A model generated the notes under the pieces. It made no database searches. It worked only from the letters and a program-made list of their open reading frames with translations, and was not told the origin of the DNA. Below are positions 7,883 to 16,859 of a DNA stretch of 64,000 nucleotides, piece by piece. This stretch comes from Myxococcales bacterium 68-20 (GTDB taxonomy: Bacteria; Myxococcota_A; Polyangia; Polyangiales; Polyangiaceae): NCBI GenBank assembly GCA_001899635.1, contig MKVQ01000043.1:555962-619961 (forward strand). Reading direction: 5' to 3'. Position 1 is the first letter of the stretch. Each line of letters begins with the position of its first letter. The position numbers and the translations under genes are program-made.

Positions 7883-9532
7883 CTAGGATTCGTCGGGACG
7901 TAGCTCGCTCCCGTCCGCGAGGAGGCGGCGCGCGTGTTCGAACACGCGAACGTCGTCGCGTCGCTGCTTCGGCGTTCGCTTCGACTCAGCGGCCAGCGGC
8001 AGACGCATCCGCTGCACGCCTTCGAGATGGTCACGATGACGTCCGAGGTACGCCCAGTAGAGCGGCGGCAGCGGGCATGTGGTCTTCGGGTCGAAGCGGC
8101 AGCCTTCGCAGAAGTCACTCATCGCGTGGATGTACGCCGAGCCTGCGACGTAGGGCTTCGTCGTCAACAGCTCGCCCACGCCGAAGCAACCCATCCCGTG
8201 CACGTTCGGCTCGACGACCCAGTCGTAGGCGTCGACATAGGCAACCCAGAACCAGTCCGTCAGCTCGCGCGGCGCAACGTCGAGGAGCATCGCGATGTTC
8301 GAGAGGACCATCAAGCGAGTGATGTGGTGGGTGTAGCCGTCGTCCCAGACCGACTTCACGACCTGATCGAGACAGTTCATTCCGGAGGGCGCACCCCAAT
8401 ACGCGGGAGGGAGCGGCTCGTCGGCCCCGAGCGCCGAGACGAGCGAGCCGCCGTCGCCGCCTCGGCCGCGCTTCCACGCCCGGCCGGTCCACGTCTTCCA
8501 GCCGCCGTCACCGGGCGCACGCGCCGCGCGTTGCCTCTCTCCCGCGATCCGGCGGAAGCCGTCCGTGGCCTCGTGAACGTGCCGCATGTACTCGCGCCAT
8601 CCGAGCACCTGGCGGATGAAGCCCTCCTTGCTCGAGAGCGGCAGCGTCTTCATCGCAGCGACGTCCGCGACCACGCGCGCCGGTGGGAGGCGCAGCAGGT
8701 TCAACAGAGGCGAGATGCGGGTGTGGAAGAGACCGCGTGAAATGGTCGACATCGCGTCTTCGAACGGACCGAAGCTGGGCAGACAAGATCGCTTCGCCCA
8801 CCGCCATGTGCGCTCGGCGTCCTTCAGTGTCGCCGGAAGCGCCTCCGGCTTCAGCTTCCCGGGATGGCGTGACATCCGCTCGTCGACGAGGTCGCAGACC
8901 TCGCGCGTGATCTCGTCCGGCTCGAATCGCGGCGGCGAAGGCGCCGGGGGCGTGCCGTGCCACGCGCGGCGATTCTCGACGTCGAAGCTGAAACGACCGC
9001 CGACCGGCTTGCCCTTCTCCATGAGCACGCCGAGCTCGCGCCGGACGTGACGGTAGAACGCGTCCATCCGCCACGGCGGACCGCTCTGGCTGGCGTCGAA
9101 GTCCGACCTCGACGTGAGCCACCCCTCGTGAGGCACCTCCTGGAGCTCACCGGAGGCGACGAGAGGCGCGAGCTCGACGCGCAGCTCGCGCTCCGCAGGA
9201 CGCATCATGCGAAGGGGACCGGTCTCTTGCACGACCGAGGCGACTGCCTCCGCATAGGACCCTGCCACGACATGGCGGACGTCAATGCCGCGCCCCGCCT
9301 GCTCGAGCGCGAAGTGCCGGAGGTTCGCGAGCACGAGCGCGAGCTTCTGCTTGTGGTACGGACGTCGCGCGGCCTTCTCGGGACACTCGACGACCACGAT
9401 GCCGAGCGTCCGTGGGTCCTCTCGCGAGAGCGGGCCCACCTCCGCACTGAGTTGATCGTACGAGACGAAGACCCACCGGCGAGCCACCTTGCTCGGGCGA
9501 TGCTGGGCGAGCGCGCGCCGGAACAAGCTCAT
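7883..9532 (-). CDS. Cryptochrome/photolyase-related protein of the iron-sulfur (PhrB/CryB) class
   Basis: The 549-residue protein matches the deoxyribodipyrimidine-photolyase-related family, which uses FAD and a 4Fe-4S cluster and repairs (6-4) photoproducts or acts as a photoreceptor. Visible features include the N-terminal antenna domain (WVFVSYDQLSAEVGPLSRED). The C-terminal FAD region includes RQVLGWREYMRHVHE, GYTHHITRLMVLSNIAMLLD and YDWVVEPNVHGMGCF. Candidate cluster cysteines occur in GMNCLDQ, FCEGC and TTCPL. The spacing in CEGCRFDPKTTC is shorter than in Agrobacterium PhrB. It ends 58 bp upstream of the Fur-like box. Repair versus signalling cannot be decided from sequence. Confidence 0.85.
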   Translation of the reverse strand: MSLFRRALAQHRPSKVARRWVFVSYDQLSAEVGPLSREDPRTLGIVVVECPEKAARRPYHKQKLALVLANLRHFALEQAGRGIDVRHVVAGSYAEAVASVVQETGPLRMMRPAERELRVELAPLVASGELQEVPHEGWLTSRSDFDASQSGPPWRMDAFYRHVRRELGVLMEKGKPVGGRFSFDVENRRAWHGTPPAPSPPRFEPDEITREVCDLVDERMSRHPGKLKPEALPATLKDAERTWRWAKRSCLPSFGPFEDAMSTISRGLFHTRISPLLNLLRLPPARVVADVAAMKTLPLSSKEGFIRQVLGWREYMRHVHEATDGFRRIAGERQRAARAPGDGGWKTWTGRAWKRGRGGDGGSLVSALGADEPLPPAYWGAPSGMNCLDQVVKSVWDDGYTHHITRLMVLSNIAMLLDVAPRELTDWFWVAYVDAYDWVVEPNVHGMGCFGVGELLTTKPYVAGSAYIHAMSDFCEGCRFDPKTTCPLPPLYWAYLGRHRDHLEGVQRMRLPLAAESKRTPKQRRDDVRVFEHARRLLADGSELRPDES

Positions 9533-9686
9533 GCGGAGAGCCTAGCCCCCACAGCTCGGACCACCGCCATCGAACGGCGTGCACGCGCGGTCGATGGCGA
9601 TGCGATCGATCGCGTCGGCGGAGCCGGACGAAACTCGCGTCACCGTTCCGCCCGCTGCGGTCCAATCCGAGCGCGGTTGGACTAGG

Positions 9687-10202
9687 ATGCCGCGCATGTA
9701 CTACGCGACCTTCGGTCAGATGAAGAAGATGCTCGGTCAGCTCGACAAGTGGCTCGATGCCGCGACGGCATTCGCGCAGACGAAGTCGTTCGACCCGAAC
9801 GCCTTCCTCGAGTTCCGCCTCGCCCCGGATCAGTTCGCGTTCGCGCGGCAAGTGCAGCTCACGTGCGATACCGCGAAGCTCGCGGCCTCGCGGCTCTCCG
9901 GCAAGGAGGCGCCGTCACATCCCGACACGGAGAAGACGGTCGACGAGCTCCGCGCGCGGATCCGCTCCGTGATCGAGTATCTCGACGGCTTCTCGGAGAA
10001 GGACTTCGAGCAGGCCGCGACGCAGTCGATCACCCAGCCGCGCTGGGAGGGGAAGGTGATGACGGGCGCCGACTACTTCCTCGAGCACGCGATGCCGAAC
10101 TTCTTCTTCCACCTCGCGCACGCCTACGCCATCCTCCGCCACAACGGCGTGAACATCGGCAAGCGCGACTACCTCGGCGCGCTCTCGCAGCGGATGCCCT
10201 GA
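9687..10202 (+). CDS. DUF1993 family protein
   Basis: The 171-residue product matches the whole DUF1993 family. The N-terminus is YYATFGQMKKMLGQLDKWLD, and later segments are FDPNAFLEFRLAPDQFAFARQ, AASRLSGKEAPSHPDTE and YLEG-type DGFSEKD. The C-terminus is FFFHLAHAYAILRHNGVNIGKRDYLG. The family is an all-helical fold related to DinB/DUF664-like four-helix bundles, and no activity is known. The start may be the ATG at 9687 or the one at 9696, which is spaced better from an AGGA. The gene stands alone and is followed by a GC-rich hairpin. Nothing else is seen in the 154 bp before it. Confidence 0.85.
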   Translation: MPRMYYATFGQMKKMLGQLDKWLDAATAFAQTKSFDPNAFLEFRLAPDQFAFARQVQLTCDTAKLAASRLSGKEAPSHPDTEKTVDELRARIRSVIEYLDGFSEKDFEQAATQSITQPRWEGKVMTGADYFLEHAMPNFFFHLAHAYAILRHNGVNIGKRDYLGALSQRMP

Positions 10203-10216
10203 CCGACGACCTGCGC

Positions 10217-10245
10217 GAGGCGGGGGTCGCCGTACACCCCGCCTC
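10217..10245 (+). terminator. Hairpin after the DUF1993 gene
   Basis: A perfect 9-bp stem, GAGGCGGGG/CCCCGCCTC, with an 11-base loop lies 15 bp after the stop at 10202. There is no T-tract, which is usual in this GC-rich sequence. It probably ends the DUF1993 transcript and insulates the GTPase cluster starting at 10386. Confidence 0.5.
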
Positions 10246-10385
10246 GGGCGATCGTCGCTGGACGGCGACGATGTCAACCATCGTCGCCCTGCCCCTACGA
10301 TCAGGGAGCTGACCCGTGCGGACAGTACCGCGGCATCCCTGACGCCGACACTCTCGTCCTGCTCGCTCCCACGGAGAGGCAGGTC

Positions 10386-11453
10386 ATGGCGACACTGGAT
10401 CGACGCAACGGGCACCTCGTCGTGCGGGTGGTCTACGATGGGCCATCGGGCGCGGGCAAGAGCTCGAACCTGAAGCAGCTCGTGCAGACGTTCTCGCCTC
10501 AGCGGCGCGGCGAGCTGTTCTCGCCTGGCCCGGTCGACGAGGCCACGACGTACTTCGACTGGCTCTACCTCAACGGCGGTGTCGTCGGCGGCTACCCGCT
10601 CCGCGCACAGCTCGTGACGACGCCCGGGCGAGGTGCGTTATCGCGTCGTCGATGGCAGCTCGTGGAAGATGCCGACGTGATCGTCTTCGTTTGCGAGAGC
10701 ATCGCGGGACCTGCGATGCGGGAGGCGAAGCTGTCGCTCGACCTGCTGCGTGCGCGACTCGCGGAAAAGTCGCTCGTCCCGCAGATCATCGTGCAAGCCA
10801 ACAAGCAGGACCTGCCGGCTGCCTTGTCGCCCGCAGCGGTGGCGACTGCGCTCGGCTTGGCCACCGATCACGAGGTCATCGCAACCAGCGCGCGAGAGGG
10901 AAGCGGCGTCCGCGAGACCGTCGTTCGAGCGATCCGCGGAGCCGCGTCGCTCGCCGAACGACGCATCGTCGCGCGTGGGGCCGACGCGCTGCGCGACACC
11001 GAGGACGGCTCGGACCTGCTCGCACGCCTCGATGGCTCCGCGCTCCTGCGCTCGCTTGCGGGTCCCGATGACGAGATTCCGCCATTCCCCGACGAGGATG
11101 TAGCGAACGGGTGGGTGTGGCCGGATCGCTCCGGTCGAAGGCAGCTCCGCACGCTCGGACGAGCTCTCGCAGCAGGTGAGATCGCACGCGAACATGCGGG
11201 AGCCGACGAGCTCGCATTCCGGGCGGGGCCGCTGCGCCTCACGACCTCGCGCGCGTTCCGTCGGGACGACGTCGACGCTGCACGCGCCGAGCTCGACGCG
11301 CGCGCCCGGGCGTGTGTCCGTTCGGGCGCCGAGCACGTGGCCGAGACGACGCTCGTGCTCGCCGGATCGCCGGGGTCTCCGATCTGGCTCTGGACGATCA
11401 TCGATGCGGGCGCCCCAGCCCCGCTCACGCGCTCGGGAGGAATCGCGTCATGA
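10386..11453 (+). CDS. MglA-like small GTPase with an additional C-terminal domain
   Basis: The first 200 of 355 residues form a Ras-like GTPase. The P-loop is GPSGAGKS (residues 19-26). The switch-2 region reads TTPGRGALSRRRW, where Ras would have DTAGQ and MglA has TVPGQ. A QANKQDLP motif (G4) and a TSAREG motif (G5) are present. The rest is an extra domain starting near GWVWPDRSGRRQLRTLG and containing SRAFRRDDVDAARAELDARA. A related domain occurs in the GTPase at 22980-24513. The ATG has GGAGAGGCAGG before it. The stop overlaps the next gene (ATGA). It is probably the first gene of the plus-strand signalling cluster. Confidence 0.85.
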   Translation: MATLDRRNGHLVVRVVYDGPSGAGKSSNLKQLVQTFSPQRRGELFSPGPVDEATTYFDWLYLNGGVVGGYPLRAQLVTTPGRGALSRRRWQLVEDADVIVFVCESIAGPAMREAKLSLDLLRARLAEKSLVPQIIVQANKQDLPAALSPAAVATALGLATDHEVIATSAREGSGVRETVVRAIRGAASLAERRIVARGADALRDTEDGSDLLARLDGSALLRSLAGPDDEIPPFPDEDVANGWVWPDRSGRRQLRTLGRALAAGEIAREHAGADELAFRAGPLRLTTSRAFRRDDVDAARAELDARARACVRSGAEHVAETTLVLAGSPGSPIWLWTIIDAGAPAPLTRSGGIAS

Positions 11454-12334
11454 GCAGCAACGGACAGCAGATGATGGTGACACGAGACGATGCCGAGCGT
11501 CTCGACCGCGGCCTGATCGGATGGCTCCGGCGCCTCCTCGCGGGCAGGGAGCTCGATGCGCTTCGAGCCCGCCTCGCCTCGTTGTCGAGCGAGGCGCTCG
11601 TGGCCGCCGACGAGGCCAAGACCAGCCGAGCCCAGCTCGAGGAACGGATCGCGGCCACATCAAAGCAGCTCGATGCCGAGCGGCTACGATGCCAGGACCT
11701 CGAGCAGCGGCTCGCCGCATCCTTCGCGACGCTTCCCGTCGATGAAGACACGCTCCTCTCCCCCTTGCGCCTCGAAATCGAGCAGCGCGCGAGAGAGCAA
11801 GCAGAGCTCGAGCGGACCATCGGCCGGAAGGAGAGCGAACGCCGCGAGGCGGCAGCGAAGCTCGTGAAGGCGCAGAGCGACGCCGACGCGCTCGAGAAGA
11901 AGCTCCAGAAGTCGGCGACTGCGCTGAGCGCAGCCGAGGCGCGCATCACGAGCGCCGAGGAGCGGGCCCGGCAGGCAGAGACCCGAGCCGCCGACGCGAC
12001 GAGGCAGGCTCAGGTTCGCTCCCGGGACGACGGCCGTGAGGTCATCGACCTCCGCGACGAGGTCGAACGTCTGAAGCAGCGCACCACCGAGCTCGCCGCC
12101 GCCAACGTGGTCCTCACGAGGCAGCGAAACGCCGAGGTTAACGGGCGCGACGAGTCGATCGCGAGCCTGGAAGCGCGCCTCGTGGAAGCCCTCGCTGCTC
12201 AGCTCACCGACGCTCCAGCCCTCGAACGCGCGCTACGCGACCGCGATGCCATCATCGAGGAGCTCGAGCTTGCGCTCACGCAGCAGCGAACGAACGAGCG
12301 CGGCAGCTGTGCGAAGAAAGATAGCATGAGCTAA
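11450..12334 (+). CDS. Coiled-coil protein
   Basis: The ATG at 11450 overlaps the GTPase stop by 4 bp and is preceded by GGAGGA, fixing this start over longer alternatives. The 294-residue product has a short N-terminal region (TRDDAERLDRGLIGWLRRLLAG). The remainder is almost continuous coiled coil rich in Ala, Glu, Arg and Lys (for example LEQRLAASFATLPVDEDTLL, then KLQKSATALSAAEARITSAE). There is no membrane segment or signal peptide, so it is likely cytoplasmic. Translational coupling with the GTPase suggests a partner or effector scaffold. No family is recognised. Confidence 0.75.
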   Translation: MSSNGQQMMVTRDDAERLDRGLIGWLRRLLAGRELDALRARLASLSSEALVAADEAKTSRAQLEERIAATSKQLDAERLRCQDLEQRLAASFATLPVDEDTLLSPLRLEIEQRAREQAELERTIGRKESERREAAAKLVKAQSDADALEKKLQKSATALSAAEARITSAEERARQAETRAADATRQAQVRSRDDGREVIDLRDEVERLKQRTTELAAANVVLTRQRNAEVNGRDESIASLEARLVEALAAQLTDAPALERALRDRDAIIEELELALTQQRTNERGSCAKKDSMS

Positions 12335-12376
12335 CATCGGCAGGACAGTGCAGGGTTCCTCTCCGCTGGCATCGGG

Positions 12377-14740
12377 ATGCGAGGCGTCACGGGGAATCCA
12401 CATCTCCAACACGAAATGCGCGAGACAACGTCGGACGAGCAGCTCATCGGCATCGCCGACGGGGATCTGCGGCTCGTGGAGATCGACGAACGCCTGGGTG
12501 AGCTCCTCGGTGCCCGGGATCTCGGGGCGCGCTCGCTCCTCGAGGTGCTGCCACCGTCGATCCGTCCGCTCCTGAGGCTCACGGTACGCCGCATCACGCG
12601 CGAGGTGGTCCTGCCGGTCAGAGATCGCGGCGATGTGCTCGTGGCGCGGGCGGCGATCGTCGGCGACGAGACGTGGCTCCTGCTCTTCGAGCGAAGCGCG
12701 CGCCGCTCGCGACCGCGTAGTCGGTCGCCGCGCATCGTCGGCCGCCAGCGCGAGCTCGCCGCGATCGACGACTACCTCGCGGAGCCGGGCGATTCGATTC
12801 TCTACCTCCAGGGCCCTCTCGGGATCGGGAAGACCGCGCTCCTCTCCGCCCTCGCCGTGCGGTGCGACGAGCTTGGCTGCCCGCGCTTCTGGATCGACGC
12901 GCGAACGATCCCGCCGACACCGGAGGCGGTCGCTCACGTGATCACGGGCGGGCCGATCAGTCACCGTCCGCTCGAACGCCTCCACGCCGCTCACGAGCTC
13001 GGCACGCGGGGGTGGGTCATCGTCATCGACAACTTCGATGCATGGCAGGACCAGGCGGGCCATACCGGCGAGCGACCATGTGCACACCTGCCACCCGAGT
13101 GCCGGATCGTGGTCGCGGCCCGCCGCGCGCCGAATCCCCTCTGGTGGAGCGCGGCGATGCGCGCACCGCGGACGATACGGCTCGCGGTGCTCGGGGATGC
13201 GGACGCCGCCGAGCTCGGTGCAAGCCTCGGGATCCCGCCCGAGCAGGCGAGCGAAGCCTCACGACGGGCCGCGGGCCACCCGCTGTGCATCGTGGCGATG
13301 GCGAGCGCGCTCCGCGCGGGCGCACCGCTCGCGCATACGGCGCCGCCCCTGGATCTCGAGCTCGCCAGCGTGGGCCCGCGCGAGGTCCTCGAGGCAGCCG
13401 CGGTCCCCTCGCGCATCACCGAAGACGTGCTGGAGGCCCTCCTCGACGACGCCGATCCCGCCGCCGCCTTCGACCTCCTCACCACAGTGGCCGTTCCGGA
13501 CCGTAGCGGCTTCGGGCTCCGAATGCCCGTCGTCGTTCGTGACACGTTGACGCGTCGCATCCGCGAGCGCAACCCCAGCCGCCACGCGGAGCTGCAGCAA
13601 CGCCTCGCGTTCCACGTCGGATCGCAGCTCGAGGCGGGAAGCCCACTGCATCTCGTTCCAATCATCGAGGACTTCTTCGATTCGCTCGACGACCAGCTCC
13701 CCATCCAGCGCGTCCTCGGCTCGCGTCTCGACGGGCTGCCCTCGATCCGGCCAGCGTGGCCCAACGACCTGCCGGCCGTCACGGCGGCAGCCCGCGCGCT
13801 CGGCGACGAGCGCGTCGCCAAGACGATCCTCGCCCGCACCCACGCGGGGTTCGCGACCACGTACATCGGCGAAGGACCGACCGGCATCGAGGTGCTCTGT
13901 CAGTACGCGACCATCACGCCGGCCTCCGCCGCGAAGCTCGCCGAGGTACGCGACGACTCCGAGCTCGGCGCGGCGCTGGAGGTGCTCCGGCGTCGAATCA
14001 CCCTCGCCGCACGCGAGTCTGCGCTCGTCATCCTGGCGTGGTGCGCCCGTGACGTCGCTCGCGGGCATTGGGGTCCACCATCTCAGGCGATGCTCCGCCA
14101 TCTCCTCACGACTCTGATGAGCAAGCCGCAAGCCGCGGCGAACGTGCTGATCCTCCCGAACGAGGACTTTCCCCTCCCAATGCTGGCCAGAGGCACACCC
14201 GACGGCCCATTCGTCGTGGGGCGGCACTCCGTCCTGTTTCGGGACCTCCGTGGGATGACCGCCACCACCATGCTGATCGACCTCCTGCGCTCGAACGAAT
14301 CGCGCCCGCCGCTGCGCTTACCGGAGGCGGTCTTGCCGACCGCAACCATCACTGCCGAGACGGTGCGCGAGGCGCTCATGCTCGTCGATCGCCCCGAACG
14401 TCTCATCAGGAGCCAGCTCCTCTCGCTTCGGACGATCGAGCTCGAGGTCGGCGGCGACTCGACCGAAACGGCGACGACGATGATGAAAGCGCTCGCGCTG
14501 GAGCGCCTCCTCCGCGAGACCGTCGCCTCGCTCGGAACCGGCCGCGGAGAGGCGAAGCAGCGCGAGGCGCTCGTTGCGGTATTCTTCGTCCGAGAGAGCA
14601 AGCACGAGACGATCGCCGCCGAGCTGGGGATGCCGTACAGCACGTTCCGCCGGTGCCTGGCGCGGGGGATCGAGCGTGTCGCCGAGCTGCTGCGGATCCG
14701 CGAAGAAGCCGTGCGTCGAACAGCAGGTGGGCAGCGCTGA
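12377..14740 (+). CDS. STAND-type ATPase transcriptional regulator
   Basis: This 787-residue protein has an N-terminal section of about 125 residues that may be PAS- or FHA-like. A STAND/AAA-type NTPase follows, with Walker A GPLGIGKT (146-153), Walker B VIVIDNFD ending at Asp218, and GHPLCIVAMASAL in the winged-helix part. A long helical region leads to a C-terminal helix-turn-helix (ETIAAELGMPYSTFRRCLARGIERVAELL) like that of myxobacterial STAND regulators. STAND proteins switch between ADP and ATP states on binding a signal. The start could also be the ATG at 12416. The gap to the upstream coiled-coil gene is 42 bp. The target genes are unknown, and the adjacent cluster is the obvious candidate. 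Confidence 0.7.
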   Translation: MRGVTGNPHLQHEMRETTSDEQLIGIADGDLRLVEIDERLGELLGARDLGARSLLEVLPPSIRPLLRLTVRRITREVVLPVRDRGDVLVARAAIVGDETWLLLFERSARRSRPRSRSPRIVGRQRELAAIDDYLAEPGDSILYLQGPLGIGKTALLSALAVRCDELGCPRFWIDARTIPPTPEAVAHVITGGPISHRPLERLHAAHELGTRGWVIVIDNFDAWQDQAGHTGERPCAHLPPECRIVVAARRAPNPLWWSAAMRAPRTIRLAVLGDADAAELGASLGIPPEQASEASRRAAGHPLCIVAMASALRAGAPLAHTAPPLDLELASVGPREVLEAAAVPSRITEDVLEALLDDADPAAAFDLLTTVAVPDRSGFGLRMPVVVRDTLTRRIRERNPSRHAELQQRLAFHVGSQLEAGSPLHLVPIIEDFFDSLDDQLPIQRVLGSRLDGLPSIRPAWPNDLPAVTAAARALGDERVAKTILARTHAGFATTYIGEGPTGIEVLCQYATITPASAAKLAEVRDDSELGAALEVLRRRITLAARESALVILAWCARDVARGHWGPPSQAMLRHLLTTLMSKPQAAANVLILPNEDFPLPMLARGTPDGPFVVGRHSVLFRDLRGMTATTMLIDLLRSNESRPPLRLPEAVLPTATITAETVREALMLVDRPERLIRSQLLSLRTIELEVGGDSTETATTMMKALALERLLRETVASLGTGRGEAKQREALVAVFFVRESKHETIAAELGMPYSTFRRCLARGIERVAELLRIREEAVRRTAGGQR

Positions 14741-14837
14741 GCAGCGAAGAGCCAGCGGTTTGCCTGGCCAGGGAGCCTGGCTCCGTGCCTTAACTGGGCG
14801 CTCGATTTTGGGGCGGAGGGAGAAAGAGCAAGCCGAC

Positions 14838-15731
14838 GTGGTCAGCTGGCATGCCGTAGCGCTCCACTTCGCCGACCGTGGCCAAGCCTGTGCCCTCCTC
14901 GATCGCGACGCCCGCATCCAGATGTTCAGCGCCTCGCTCGAGGCCCTGCTCGGCTGGCCGCGCGAGCACGTGGAGGGGCGTTCGTGGATCGAGGCCCTCG
15001 CCCCGACCTCGCACGCCGCGCTCTTGAGAGCACGGCTCGATCGAGCGCTCTCGGGGACCCTGCGCGCGTTCGATTGCGAGGCACGCACGCCGGAGGACGC
15101 TCGCTTCAACCTGCGCCTCGAAGCATCACTCGTCGGCCGCAACTCCGAGCAGAGCCTGCTGCTGACGGTGACCTCGGCCCAGCCCCTGGAATCTCAGGGG
15201 CTGCGCGAGCTGGAGGACATGGACTACGAGATCGCATCGTCGGTCTCCGACTTCGGACGATTGCTGAGCATCAAGACGCCCACGGGACTGACCCGCTCGG
15301 ACGTCGCGTCGCACGAGCGCTGCTACTCCGTGATCCACGGTCAACCCGATCCCTGCCCGGACTGCCCGGCGCTGCAGCGAGGCGCCGATGCCTGGCCGCG
15401 CACGGTGGCTCGCCGGCTCGGCGGACGGGACGACGTCTACGAGGTCGTGACGGCCGATGCCCAGGACGACCGCATACGTATGCGGTTGCGTCGAATCTCG
15501 GAACACACGCTCGGCGCGATCCACGAGTCGAAGGTGCGCTCCCTCGCAGACGCCGCACAGCTCTCCGAGCGCGAACGCGCGGTGCTCACCTATCTGCTCA
15601 TGGGCCGCTCACTCGCCGACATCGGGACGATCCTCGGCATCAGCACACGCACCGTGAAGTTCCACCAGGCCAACGTCCTCGAGAAGCTCGGTGCCGACTC
15701 ACGCGCCGACCTCGTTCGTCTCGTCACCTGA
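14838..15731 (+). CDS. PAS-LuxR regulator with Cys-rich motif
   Basis: No ATG fits between the previous stop and the conserved region, so the GTG at 14838 (VVSWHAVALHFADRGQACALLDRD) is the most likely start; a TTG at 14808 is an alternative. The 297-residue product has an N-terminal PAS domain (ARIQMFSASLEALLGWPREHVEG), then RCYSVIHGQPDPCPDCPAL. This is a C-x11-C-x2-C pattern with His seen in PAS-linked sensors, possibly binding metal or haem. The C-terminus is a full LuxR helix-turn-helix (LSERERAVLTYLLMGRSLAD, ISTRTVKFHQANVLEKLGA). It is the first of two tandem paralogues. It probably controls transcription in response to redox or a small ligand, which is inferred. Confidence 0.75.
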   Translation: MVSWHAVALHFADRGQACALLDRDARIQMFSASLEALLGWPREHVEGRSWIEALAPTSHAALLRARLDRALSGTLRAFDCEARTPEDARFNLRLEASLVGRNSEQSLLLTVTSAQPLESQGLRELEDMDYEIASSVSDFGRLLSIKTPTGLTRSDVASHERCYSVIHGQPDPCPDCPALQRGADAWPRTVARRLGGRDDVYEVVTADAQDDRIRMRLRRISEHTLGAIHESKVRSLADAAQLSERERAVLTYLLMGRSLADIGTILGISTRTVKFHQANVLEKLGADSRADLVRLVT

Positions 15732-15869
15732 GCCGAGTGCACGGCGCCCACCACGCCGACCGGCGTCACGTGAATCGCCCTGGTCGGTCGACTGCGCTGT
15801 CCGCCGAGCGAGGCCTGCCTGATCGGTCGGGCCGTTAACCTTCCTCGCGCGCTCTGATGGGGTGGCGCG

Positions 15870-16736
15870 ATGGACTGGAAGGCCATCGCGGAGCTCCTCG
15901 CCGACCGCACTCCGCCCACGATCGTGATCGATCGTGCGCTCCACGTGCTCATGCTCGACGAGCGCCTCGCGCTCCTCCTCGGCCTCGACCGCCCCGATAC
16001 CCTCGGAGCGCGCCTCGAGACAGTATCGGGCATGGCGCCTCTACGACCATTCGCTGTCGGCGCCCTCGAGAGCGCCGTGGTCGGGGGAGAGTGTACCGTC
16101 GTGACGCCCGGAGGACGCCATGTCGACCTCACGGTGGAGGCCGTGCGTGCCGGAACGGGAGCGGAGGCGGCCGCAATGCTGGTCGTTCCTTCCGCCGTCG
16201 AGCGCTCTCGCGGCCACCGGAATGCTCCGGACGTCGTGGCCTTCGAGTACGAGATCCACGAGAGCCTCATGCCCTTCGGCCATCTCCGCCGCCTGGCGGT
16301 CGATGACGAGGTGAGGCACTACTGGCTCGCCGACGCGCCTCGGTGCCACGAGGTGCTCCACGGGTGCTCGACTCCGTGCGCCGACTGTCCGGCGCTCCGC
16401 CTCCACCAGCCATTCCCGGTGACGGTCCGCGATCGGCGGCCAGCACCATACGAGCTGCTCCACGCCGAGCGTCGCGCCGGACGGGTACGCATCTCCGTCG
16501 GCCGGGTCCGTGAAGAGGATCTCGCGATGGTGCACCGCTCCAGACTGAGCGAAGCGATCGAGACTGCACGGCTCTCCGCCTTCGAACGCGCCGCGCTCAG
16601 CCACCTCGGTGAGTCCGCCGTTGCCACGGCCGCGGCGCTTGGAACCTCGCCCGCGCACATCAGACAGCACCAGGCAGAGGCGCTCCGAAAGCTCGGCGCG
16701 AGTGGACGCGCCGACGTGCTCTGCCTCCTGCTCTGA
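15870..16736 (+). CDS. PAS-LuxR-like paralogue with degenerate DNA-binding domain
   Basis: The 288-residue product has the same layout as the gene before it. It has an N-terminal PAS-like region (PPTIVIDRALHVLMLDERLALLLG), the Cys motif RCHEVLHGCSTPCADCPAL, and a C-terminal LuxR-like segment (LSAFERAALSHLGESAVATAAALGTSPAHIRQHQAEALRKLGA). The second helix-turn-helix has lost the usual T-V-K-x-H recognition pattern (AHIRQHQ), so DNA binding may be altered or lost. The 138-bp gap to the first copy and the shared design indicate local duplication. It may act as a modulator of the first copy, for instance by heterodimerising; that is speculation. Confidence 0.7.
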   Translation: MDWKAIAELLADRTPPTIVIDRALHVLMLDERLALLLGLDRPDTLGARLETVSGMAPLRPFAVGALESAVVGGECTVVTPGGRHVDLTVEAVRAGTGAEAAAMLVVPSAVERSRGHRNAPDVVAFEYEIHESLMPFGHLRRLAVDDEVRHYWLADAPRCHEVLHGCSTPCADCPALRLHQPFPVTVRDRRPAPYELLHAERRAGRVRISVGRVREEDLAMVHRSRLSEAIETARLSAFERAALSHLGESAVATAAALGTSPAHIRQHQAEALRKLGASGRADVLCLLL

Positions 16737-16859
16737 GCCCGCCGCACGCACATGTGCGAGGCACCGCGTCCAGGTCCACCTGACTCATCAGACAGGATGG
16801 GCGGATGATCGGCCAGTATCGAATGCGCTAGTTCACACGGAGACTCGCCATCGACAGCG

